Shown here one piece after another: positions 1-4,899 of a DNA stretch of 9,005 bases. The DNA lies in assembly GCA_958419945.1 (NCBI GenBank), contig CATZIC010000073.1, positions 1 through 9,005 on the forward strand, read 5' to 3'. Both the position numbers and the translations under genes were made by a program. Origin of the DNA: an uncultured Clostridia bacterium (GTDB taxonomy: Bacteria; Bacillota; Clostridia; Christensenellales; Borkfalkiaceae). A model generated the notes under the pieces. That model was given only the letters and a program-made list of their open reading frames with translations. It was not told where the DNA came from and ran no database searches. The number at the start of each line of letters is the position of its first letter. Position 1 is the stretch's first letter.

Positions 1-2
1 TT

Positions 3-1067
3 TCCCTTATGGGCGGGCAAAACCAAAAACTCGAGGTGTCGCCCAAGCCCCCCACGGTAATTATGATGTGCGGGCTTCAGGGTGCAGGTAAAACCACACT
101 TTCGGGTAAACTTTCCTTGCTTTTAAAAAAGCAGGGTAAAAAGCCCCTTTTGGTTGCGTGCGACGTTTATAGACCTGCAGCCATTAAGCAACTTAAAGTT
201 GTCGGCGAAAAGGCCGGCGTCGAAGTTTTTGAAAAAGGACAGGGGGATCCCGTAAAAATTTCCCTTCAATCGATAGATTACGCCAAGCAGTTCGGTTACG
301 ACACCGTAATTATCGATACCGCAGGAAGGCTTGAGATTGACGACAACCTAATGCAGGAACTTGAAAACATTAACGCTGCGGTAAGTCCTACCGAAATTTT
401 ACTCGTAGTAGACTCCATGACAGGTCAGGTTGCCGTAACGGTTGCGGAAGGCTTTTCAAGCCGCTTACCGATAACGGGTGTAGTGTTAACAAAACTCGAC
501 GGCGATACCCGCGGCGGTGCATGCCTGTCCGTTAAAGCGGTAACGGGTAAGCCCATTAAGTTCTGCGGCGTCGGTGAAAAACTTACGGATATCGAACCCT
601 TCTATCCCGACAGAATGGCAAACCGTATTCTCGGAATGGGGGACGTGCTAACTTTAATCGAAAAGGCGCAGGAAGCCATCAAGGAAGAGGACGCCAAAAA
701 GCTCGAAAAGAAACTTAAAGAAAACAGTTTCGACTTAAACGACTATCTCGATCAGATAGATATGATGAAGAAGATGGGCGGAGCAAGTGCGATAATGTCA
801 ATGATGCCGGGCATGGGCAAACTTAAAATTTCCGAAGGCGATATCGACGAAAAGGAAATTTACCGTACCAAGGCAATCATTCAGTCAATGACCAAAAAAG
901 AAAGAACCAATCCGCAGATTCTGAACTATTCAAGGAAGATGCGTATTGCGAAAGGAAGCGGAACTTCCCTTCAACAGATAAACGGACTTTTAAAGCAATA
1001 CGAGCAGGTTAAGGCTATGATAAAGCAGATGAAAAACGGCAAAGGAAGGCTTCCTTTCAAATTCTAA
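3..1067 (+). CDS. ffh: Signal recognition particle protein Ffh (5' end cut off by the window edge)
   Basis: Ffh is the SRP54-type GTPase that binds signal sequences and 4.5S/6S RNA and delivers ribosomes to FtsY at the membrane. Reading is open to the window edge. The ATG at 9 is internal, because the residues around it (SLMGG) match the end of the family's N domain, so roughly 80 N-terminal residues are missing. Counting from that Met, visible motifs are G1 GLQGAGKTT (22-30), DVYRPAA (52-58), G3 DTAGR (103-107), G4 TKLD (161-164) and the GVGEKL closing loop (187-192). The M domain follows, with a Met-rich stretch (about 252-270) and the RNA-binding SRKMRIAKGSG helix-turn-helix (308-318). The C-terminus is normal. 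The usual TGQDA reads TGQVA (Val141). The next gene, rpsP, is 93 nt downstream. Identification is very secure. Confidence 0.97.
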   Translation, partial: SLMGGQNQKLEVSPKPPTVIMMCGLQGAGKTTLSGKLSLLLKKQGKKPLLVACDVYRPAAIKQLKVVGEKAGVEVFEKGQGDPVKISLQSIDYAKQFGYDTVIIDTAGRLEIDDNLMQELENINAAVSPTEILLVVDSMTGQVAVTVAEGFSSRLPITGVVLTKLDGDTRGGACLSVKAVTGKPIKFCGVGEKLTDIEPFYPDRMANRILGMGDVLTLIEKAQEAIKEEDAKKLEKKLKENSFDLNDYLDQIDMMKKMGGASAIMSMMPGMGKLKISEGDIDEKEIYRTKAIIQSMTKKERTNPQILNYSRKMRIAKGSGTSLQQINGLLKQYEQVKAMIKQMKNGKGRLPFKF

Positions 1068-1081
1068 AAACCTGCGATAGC

Positions 1082-1101
1082 GGGCCTATAGCCCCACTTT
1101 T
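1082..1101. repeat. Dispersed 20-bp repeat, copy 1
   Basis: GGGC-c-TATAGCC-c-CACTTTT at 1082-1101 matches 3079-3098 at 18 of 20 positions; the two variable bases are written in lower case. Both copies lie between genes and contain a small GC hairpin followed by a T-run. The flanks do not match, so the unit is about 20 bp. Confidence 0.5.
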
Positions 1102-1102
1102 T
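1082..1102 (+). terminator. Weak hairpin plus T-run after ffh (possible terminator or attenuator)
   Basis: GGGC (1082-1085) can pair with GCCC (1091-1094) across a CTATA loop, followed by CAC and five T residues at 1098-1102. The stem is only 4 bp. An alternative hairpin, CCTGC/GCGGG at 1071-1084 with a GATA loop, competes for the same G residues. Its position just after the ffh stop fits partial termination. The same sequence is also one copy of a 20-bp repeat found again at 3079-3098, so it may be a repeat rather than a dedicated terminator. Confidence 0.35.
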
Positions 1103-1110
1103 AAGAAATT

Positions 1111-1139
1111 TTGAAATAAAAAATAATTAATCATAACAT
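1111..1139 (+). promoter_or_regulatory. Candidate sigma-A promoter for rpsP
   Basis: TTGAAA at 1111-1116 matches five of six bases of the -35 consensus. TAACAT at 1134-1139 matches four of six bases of TATAAT, with a 17-bp spacer of almost pure A+T. Transcription would begin near 1146, just before the Shine-Dalgarno sequence GGAGGT (1147-1152), giving a leader of about 15 nt. The -10 is weak and AT-rich gaps give chance matches, so rpsP may equally be read from ffh. Confidence 0.35.
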
Positions 1140-1160
1140 TTTATACGGAGGTATATTAAA

Positions 1161-1457
1161 ATGGCAGTAAAAATGAGATTGACGAGAATGGGCGATAAGA
1201 AATCACCTTTCTATCGTATCGTCGTTGTAGACAGCAGAGTAGCAAGAGACGGTAAGTATATCGACAAAGTCGGTCATTACAATCCTACCACTCAACCTGC
1301 AGAAGTAGTTATCGACGTCGAAAAGGCTAAAGATTGGATTTCTAAAGGCGTTCAACCCACCGAAACCGTTAAATCCCTTCTCGTAAACGCAGGCGTTATC
1401 GAAAAGAGCAATAAACTTTCTCCCGCCAAGACCAATCCCAAAAAGAAAAAAGGCTGA
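1161..1457 (+). CDS. rpsP: 30S ribosomal protein S16
   Basis: S16 is a primary 16S rRNA-binding protein of the small-subunit body, needed for 30S assembly. The 98-residue product has the standard N-terminus MAVKMRLTRMGDKKSPFYRIVV, with the family core VDSRVARDG (24-32), the YNPTTQPAEV segment (40-49) and the GVQPTETVKSLL helix (63-74). The C-terminal tail is Lys-rich, as is common. The start at 1161 is fixed by a full GGAGGT Shine-Dalgarno sequence at 1147-1152, spaced 8 nt. The gene lies between ffh and khpA, its usual Firmicutes place, and khpA begins 10 nt after its stop. Length and motifs are ordinary. Confidence 0.98.
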   Translation: MAVKMRLTRMGDKKSPFYRIVVVDSRVARDGKYIDKVGHYNPTTQPAEVVIDVEKAKDWISKGVQPTETVKSLLVNAGVIEKSNKLSPAKTNPKKKKG

Positions 1458-1467
1458 TAGGTGAGAT

Positions 1468-1710
1468 ATGTTAGACCTTATTAAGTACGTAGTATTTCAG
1501 TTTGCCGAACATAAAGAGGAAGTCGAATTCAACGTTGAAGAAAAAGGCGACCTCGTAAACGTAACCGTTTTGCTTTTACCCGAAGATATGGGCAAAGTAA
1601 TCGGCAGACAGGGTAAGATTGCCAAGGCTTTAAGAACTTTGGTAAAATCTGCGTCGGCTAAGTCCGGTAAAAGATACAATATCGAAATTTCCGAAAAAGC
1701 AGGGGCGTAG
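1468..1710 (+). CDS. khpA: KhpA, small KH-domain RNA-binding protein (YlqC family)
   Basis: An 80-residue single KH-domain protein. The RNA-gripping GxxG loop is seen as GRQG at residues 46-49 within PEDMGKVIGRQGKIAKALRTL. In Firmicutes KhpA typically pairs with KhpB (EloR/Jag) and acts as a small-RNA and mRNA chaperone that influences cell elongation and division; this role is family knowledge. Size matches the family (about 75-82 residues). The Shine-Dalgarno sequence AGGTGAG at 1459-1465 straddles the rpsP-khpA junction, and the 10-nt spacing points to co-transcription with rpsP. The 3' end, including AGGGGC at 1701-1706, overlaps a possible hairpin that could influence rimM expression. 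Confidence 0.95.
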   Translation: MLDLIKYVVFQFAEHKEEVEFNVEEKGDLVNVTVLLLPEDMGKVIGRQGKIAKALRTLVKSASAKSGKRYNIEISEKAGA

Positions 1711-1757
1711 TTTGCCCTCTTTTTCTTTGTACGTAAAGATATAGCAGAAATAAGGGC
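1702..1757 (+). promoter_or_regulatory. Possible attenuator or SD-sequestering switch between khpA and rimM
   Basis: GCCCT at 1714-1718 can pair upstream with GGGGC (1702-1706) at the end of khpA, making a short GC hairpin followed by the T-rich run at 1718-1728 (terminator-like). It can instead pair downstream with AGGGC (1753-1757), hiding the rimM Shine-Dalgarno sequence AAGGG. A small CTTT/AAAG hairpin (1725-1738, loop GTACGT) sits between. The two pairings exclude each other. This is hand folding of short stems, so it is a suggestion only. Confidence 0.3.
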
Positions 1758-1760
1758 GTT

Positions 1761-2261
1761 ATGGAAAGAATTCAGATAGGAACGGTTCTTAAACCGCAAG
1801 GTATTTCCGGACAAATAAAAATAAGCGACTTAACCGACGGCAAAGACGCCGTAAAAAACCTTACCACCGTCTTTATAGGGGAGTGCGAATATAAGGTTTT
1901 GGCAAAGACGGTAGGCGCAGGCTACGTTTTTTTAACCCTTAAGGGGATTGCCGACAGAAACGCTGCGGAACTTCTTCGCGGTAAAGAGGTTTACTGTAAC
2001 AAAAGCGAACTTATCGTTTCCGAAGGCAGGTTGTTTATCGCCGACGTAATAGGATGCGACCTATACCTTTCAAGCGGCAAAAAATTAGGAAAGATTGTGG
2101 ACGTAACAAGCGGAAACACAGACCTGTTTAAGGTTGAAACGCTTGAAGGTTTTTGCTACTTTCCTTTTTTGAAAAAACTTAACGCAGTAGTTAATTTAGC
2201 CGAAAAGACCATAACGGTTGACGCAAAAATATTTACCGAGGTGTGCCTTTATCAATCATGA
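1761..2261 (+). CDS. rimM: Ribosome maturation factor RimM
   Basis: RimM binds S19 and helps mature the 3' head domain of 16S rRNA during 30S assembly. The 166-residue product has the RimM N-terminal beta-barrel, starting IGTVLKPQGISGQIKI (6-21), where the family usually shows HGIxGEV; here His is Gln and the Gly-Glu is Gly-Gln. The PRC-barrel half starts near residue 94 (ADVIGCDLYL) and includes SGNTDLFKVET. The ending lacks the common EGL motif but has normal length. The start at 1761 has the modest Shine-Dalgarno sequence TAAGGG (1751-1756). The TGA stop lies inside the ATGA that begins trmD, indicating translational coupling. The neighbourhood (rpsP, khpA, trmD) supports the call. Confidence 0.93.
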   Translation: MERIQIGTVLKPQGISGQIKISDLTDGKDAVKNLTTVFIGECEYKVLAKTVGAGYVFLTLKGIADRNAAELLRGKEVYCNKSELIVSEGRLFIADVIGCDLYLSSGKKLGKIVDVTSGNTDLFKVETLEGFCYFPFLKKLNAVVNLAEKTITVDAKIFTEVCLYQS

Positions 2262-2935
2262 AGATAGATATTCTTACACTGTTTCCTGAAATGTTTACCC
2301 CACTCACGGAAAGCATTATTGGACGTGCCGTTAAAAGCGGCAAGGTGGAAATAACCGTTACAGATATACGCAATTACTCTACGGACAAACATAAGCGTTG
2401 CGACGATTACACTTTCGGCGGCGGCGCAGGCATGGTCTTGATGCCGGAACCCGTCGGTAATGCAATCGATGCCATTGACCCTAATCACTTGGCAAGACGA
2501 ATTTATATGTCCCCGAAAGGAAAAACCTTTTCCCAAAAAGATGTTTCCGAACTTTTGTCTTACGATTGGCTTTTACTTCTTTGCGGACACTACGAAGGGG
2601 TTGACCAACGCATTATCGACCTTTATATCGATGAGGAAATGTCTATCGGCGATTACGTTTTGACGGGAGGCGAACTTCCCGCAATGGTTATAACCGACGC
2701 AGTTTGCCGCTATATCGACGGGGTTATTTCAAAGGATTCACTTAAAAACGAAACCTTTACCGACAATCTTGTGGAATACCCGCAGTACACTCGTCCGCAG
2801 GAGTATAAAGGGCTTAAAGTGCCCGACGTATTGATTTCCGGAAACCACGCCGAAGTAGATAAATGGAGACTAAAAGAGTCTGAAAAATTAACAAAACTTC
2901 TTCGCCCCGACCTTTTGGAAAATAAAGAAAATTAG
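2258..2935 (+). CDS. trmD: tRNA (guanine-N1-)-methyltransferase TrmD
   Basis: TrmD methylates G37 next to the anticodon of certain tRNAs using SAM and so prevents +1 frameshifting. It is a trefoil-knot (SPOUT) dimer. I choose ATG 2258 over GTG 2243 because MKIDILTLFPEMF is the canonical beginning and ATGA overlaps the rimM stop. This gives 225 residues. Motifs are FGGGAGMVLMPEPV (53-66), the knot CGHYEG (109-114), IGDYVLTGGELPAM (130-143), Arg151 (equivalent to E. coli Arg154) and YPQYTRP (174-180). One oddity is that the position aligning with the catalytic Asp169 of E. coli is Glu165 (GAA at 2750-2752), in NETF where E. coli has EDSF. An SD-like GAGGTG (2238-2243) is rather distant, so coupling to rimM probably drives initiation. 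No rplS follows. Confidence 0.96.
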   Translation: MKIDILTLFPEMFTPLTESIIGRAVKSGKVEITVTDIRNYSTDKHKRCDDYTFGGGAGMVLMPEPVGNAIDAIDPNHLARRIYMSPKGKTFSQKDVSELLSYDWLLLLCGHYEGVDQRIIDLYIDEEMSIGDYVLTGGELPAMVITDAVCRYIDGVISKDSLKNETFTDNLVEYPQYTRPQEYKGLKVPDVLISGNHAEVDKWRLKESEKLTKLLRPDLLENKEN

Positions 2936-2943
2936 GCGATAAA

Positions 2944-3028
2944 AAATTATGTGCCATACTTCGTGCCAGGACACGATTATGTGTGCTTGCACACATAGGC
3001 AGCAAACTGCCTGTATGACACCTAATTT
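2944..3028. repeat. Compact four-helix (cloverleaf-like) inverted-repeat element
   Basis: Four helices account for nearly all of these 85 nt. The closing stem pairs 2944-2959 with 3013-3028 (14 of 16 positions paired). Three hairpins lie inside it: TCGTG/CACGA (2961-2976, 6-nt loop), TATGTGTG/CACACATA (2978-2997, loop CTTG, perfect 8 bp) and GGCAG/CTGCC (2998-3011, loop CAAA). Linkers are a single T or nothing. It carries no tRNA signature and no ORF. It could be a structured RNA, a miniature palindromic repeat, or part of a termination region after trmD. The pairing is seen directly; the function is unknown. Confidence 0.6.
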
Positions 3029-3037
3029 GTCGACGGC

Positions 3038-3069
3038 GTAAATTTGCCCTTGCAAGCAAGCAAATTTAC
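3038..3069. repeat. Perfect 10-bp inverted repeat (hairpin) downstream of the cloverleaf element
   Basis: GTAAATTTGC (3038-3047) is exactly complementary to GCAAATTTAC (3060-3069) around a 12-nt loop that itself contains the palindrome CTTGCAAG (3049-3056). Only TTCTT follows, so as a forward terminator it would be poor. The loop repeats GCAA units, which allows register slippage. It may be a bidirectional terminator, the end of the neighbouring element, or a protein-binding palindrome. Confidence 0.5.
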
Positions 3070-3072
3070 TTC

Positions 3073-3103
3073 TTGAATGGGCTTATAGCCACACTTTTAT
3101 AAT
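3073..3103 (+). promoter_or_regulatory. Probable promoter for the rbgA operon
   Basis: TTGAAT at 3073-3078 (five of six) and a perfect TATAAT at 3098-3103 are separated by 19 bp, slightly longer than the ideal 17. Initiation would fall near 3110, only about 4 nt before the rbgA ATG at 3114, which has no Shine-Dalgarno sequence. The spacer is made almost entirely of the second copy of the 20-bp repeat (3079-3098). Confidence 0.5.
3079..3098. repeat. Dispersed 20-bp repeat, copy 2
   Basis: GGGC-t-TATAGCC-a-CACTTTT at 3079-3098 is the partner of 1082-1101. Here it overlaps the spacer and first -10 base of the candidate rbgA promoter. GGCT/AGCC (3080-3090) forms a 4-bp stem. Confidence 0.5.
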
Positions 3104-3113
3104 AATCCCGCTT

Positions 3114-3971
3114 ATGGAATTTAGCGATTCGAAAAAAATAAACTGGTTCCCGGGGCATATGACTAAAGCCCTCAGGATGATGGAAGAAAACGTTAAACTT
3201 TGCGACGCCGTTATTTACGTTCTTGACGCGCGCGCCCCTTTTGCGTGCATTAACGAAAAACTTAACGAAATCTGCAAATTCAAACCGATTCTTTATATTT
3301 TGAATAAATCAGACCTTATCGAAAGATCCGATTTAAATAAAATTATGGAGAATTTTAAAAGGGAAGGGCGTAACGTTTTGCCTACCGTCGGTACCGACTT
3401 AAAAGACGGAAAGTCCGTCTATAGTACCGTTATCACACTTTTGTCCGACAAAATAAATGCAAAAAAAGCAAAGGGCATTACAAAAGCAGTCAGGGTAATG
3501 GTGTGCGGTATTCCAAATACCGGTAAATCCACAATAATAAATTCTTTAAGCGGAAAGCGTCAAGCGCAGACTGGTGATAAGGCAGGCGTAACCAAAGGCA
3601 AACAGTGGATTAAACTTTACGACATGGAACTTCTCGACACACCTGGAACTATGCCCCCGTCCATTGATAACCAACTTTACGCACGGCACCTTGCCTACGT
3701 AGGCAGTATCAACGACAACATTTTAGACTTAGAGGGGCTTTGCCTTGATTTTATAAAGGAACTTTCGGGAAAGCATTCCGGCGTACTTAACAAAAAGTAC
3801 GGTGTAAACGAAACGGATTCTCCGATAGAAATCTACGAGGGTATCTGTAAAGCCCGCGGCTTTTTGATTCGCGGCGGAGAATACGACTACGAAAGATGCT
3901 CCAAGGCACTACTCGACGACTTCAGAAAAGGAAGGCTTGGCAAAATATGTTTAGAAAATTCCCAGACTTAA
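3114..3971 (+). CDS. rbgA: Ribosome biogenesis GTPase RbgA (YlqF)
   Basis: RbgA is a circularly permuted GTPase that acts late in 50S assembly in Firmicutes, promoting incorporation of proteins such as L16 and then leaving after GTP hydrolysis (family knowledge). The 285-residue product shows the permuted motif order: G4 NKSD (64-67) precedes G1 GIPNTGKST (132-140), G2 around Thr160 (AGVTKGKQW) and G3 DTPG (175-178). The N-terminal NWFPGHMTKA carries His15, equivalent to the catalytic His9 of B. subtilis. The C-terminal domain (about 190-280) includes KARGFLIRGGEYDYER. ATG 3114 is the only reasonable start: no in-frame ATG, GTG or TTG lies between it and the upstream stop at 3039. It has no Shine-Dalgarno sequence, so the mRNA may be leaderless. 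rnhB overlaps its last 25 nt. Confidence 0.95.
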   Translation: MEFSDSKKINWFPGHMTKALRMMEENVKLCDAVIYVLDARAPFACINEKLNEICKFKPILYILNKSDLIERSDLNKIMENFKREGRNVLPTVGTDLKDGKSVYSTVITLLSDKINAKKAKGITKAVRVMVCGIPNTGKSTIINSLSGKRQAQTGDKAGVTKGKQWIKLYDMELLDTPGTMPPSIDNQLYARHLAYVGSINDNILDLEGLCLDFIKELSGKHSGVLNKKYGVNETDSPIEIYEGICKARGFLIRGGEYDYERCSKALLDDFRKGRLGKICLENSQT

Positions 3972-4585
3972 ATGCCGAAAAGGAAAAACTTCATTACGAG
4001 TACCAACTTCTTGCCGAGGGTAAGCGTTATATAGCAGGTGTTGACGAGGTTGGGCGCGGTCCTTTGGCGGGCCCCGTCGTGTGTGCGGCAGTAATAATGC
4101 CCCTAAATGACGAGGACATTATTTTAGGAGTTGACGACAGCAAAAAGGTTACAGAAAAGAACCGAAAAATGCTTGCGGAACTTATAAAGCAGCGCGCCAT
4201 AGCCTACAATATATGCCGTGTTGAACACGACGAGATAGACCGTATCAACATTTTAAACGCTACAAAAAGTTGTATGAAAGAGGCAATCCTCGGTCTCTCC
4301 GTTAAGCCCGACGTGGTTTTAATCGACGCAGTAGATCTCGATATAGACGTAGAAACTCGCCCTATTATAAAAGGGGACGCAAAAAGTTACGTTATAGGTG
4401 CAGCCTCGATTATAGCGAAGGTTTATAGGGACGCACTTATGGACGAGTACGACCATGATTATCCCGATTACGGTTTTGCCAAAAACAAGGGCTACGGCAC
4501 CAAACAGCATATCACCGCTATAAGGACGGTAGGACCATGTCCGATACACAGAAAAACCTTTATAAAAAACTTCTGGGAAGACTAG
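3947..4585 (+). CDS. rnhB: Ribonuclease HII
   Basis: RNase HII cleaves RNA in RNA-DNA hybrids and starts removal of single ribonucleotides misincorporated into DNA. The frame is open back to 3896, but I choose ATG 3947: it gives a normal 212-residue protein and follows AAGGAAGG (3928-3935). The catalytic DEDD set is present: Asp33 and Glu34 in GVDEVGRGPLAGPV (31-44), Asp128 in VLIDAVD and Asp144 in IIKGDAKS, equivalent to E. coli D16, E17, D108 and D126. DSKK (64-67), AASIIAKVYRD (152-162) and NKGYGT (180-185) are also conserved. It overlaps rbgA by 25 nt and yraN by 49 nt, all in different frames, so the three are surely one transcript. The rbgA-rnhB pairing is typical of Firmicutes. Confidence 0.95.
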   Translation: MFRKFPDLNAEKEKLHYEYQLLAEGKRYIAGVDEVGRGPLAGPVVCAAVIMPLNDEDIILGVDDSKKVTEKNRKMLAELIKQRAIAYNICRVEHDEIDRINILNATKSCMKEAILGLSVKPDVVLIDAVDLDIDVETRPIIKGDAKSYVIGAASIIAKVYRDALMDEYDHDYPDYGFAKNKGYGTKQHITAIRTVGPCPIHRKTFIKNFWED

Positions 4586-4899
4586 GCGAGAATAAAGCCT
4601 GCCGATATTTGCGTAAAAAAGGCTATAAAATCATAGAAAGAAATTACGTTACAAAGTTCGGCGAAGTGGATTTAATCGGCCTATACGGGGACTTTTTGGT
4701 TTTTATCGAGGTAAAAACCCGTACCACCCACACTTATGGAGAGGCTATGGAAGCGGTGGATACTTTTAAGCAGGAACGCTACCGTAAAGCCGCAACTTAT
4801 TACTATTTATATCAAACCGATAAAAGCCTTCAACCACGCTTTGACGTCATAGAAGTATATCCCAACAAAATAAACCATATCGAGGACGCTTTTCAATGA
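4537..4899 (+). CDS. yraN: YraN family (UPF0102) endonuclease-like protein
   Basis: A 120-residue YraN-type protein with the small restriction-endonuclease-like fold. The N-terminal helix LGRLGENKACRYLRKKGYKIIERNY (13-37) is typical. The putative metal site is visible as E43 and D45 in FGEVDLI, then FIEVKTR (57-62) with E58 and K60, and later RFDVIEV (101-107). The cellular role of the family is not settled, although a link to processing branched or recombination DNA is often supposed; nothing here decides it. ATG 4537 follows TAAGGA (4521-4526). The gene overlaps the end of rnhB by 49 nt. No alternative ATG, GTG or TTG start lies before the conserved core, which supports the long overlap. 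The downstream gene starts in an ATGA overlap. Confidence 0.92.
   Translation: MSDTQKNLYKKLLGRLGENKACRYLRKKGYKIIERNYVTKFGEVDLIGLYGDFLVFIEVKTRTTHTYGEAMEAVDTFKQERYRKAATYYYLYQTDKSLQPRFDVIEVYPNKINHIEDAFQ

Noticed and set aside
1497..1814. 105-codon minus-strand frame across khpA and the start of rimM
   Set aside because: It overlaps two well-supported genes on the opposite strand and has no recognisable domain.
2243..2257. GTG at 2243 as the trmD start
   Set aside because: It adds five residues before the canonical MKIDILTLFPEMF, and the ATG at 2258 forms an ATGA overlap with the rimM stop. The nearby GAGGTG overlaps the GTG itself.
2933..2943. TAGGCGATAAA found inverted at 6083-6093
   Set aside because: Eleven bases of AT-rich matching in both strands of a 9-kb window is within chance expectation, and the two contexts differ.
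2944..3028. Cloverleaf fold suggesting a tRNA gene
   Set aside because: It has no T-loop signature, no 7-nt anticodon loop, no D-arm pattern and no CCA-like end; loops are 4-6 nt. It is called only as a structured or repeat element.
3896..3946. Longer rnhB reading from 3896
   Set aside because: The extra 17 residues are basic and unlike the family, the normal length is reached from 3947, and a plausible Shine-Dalgarno sequence precedes 3947.
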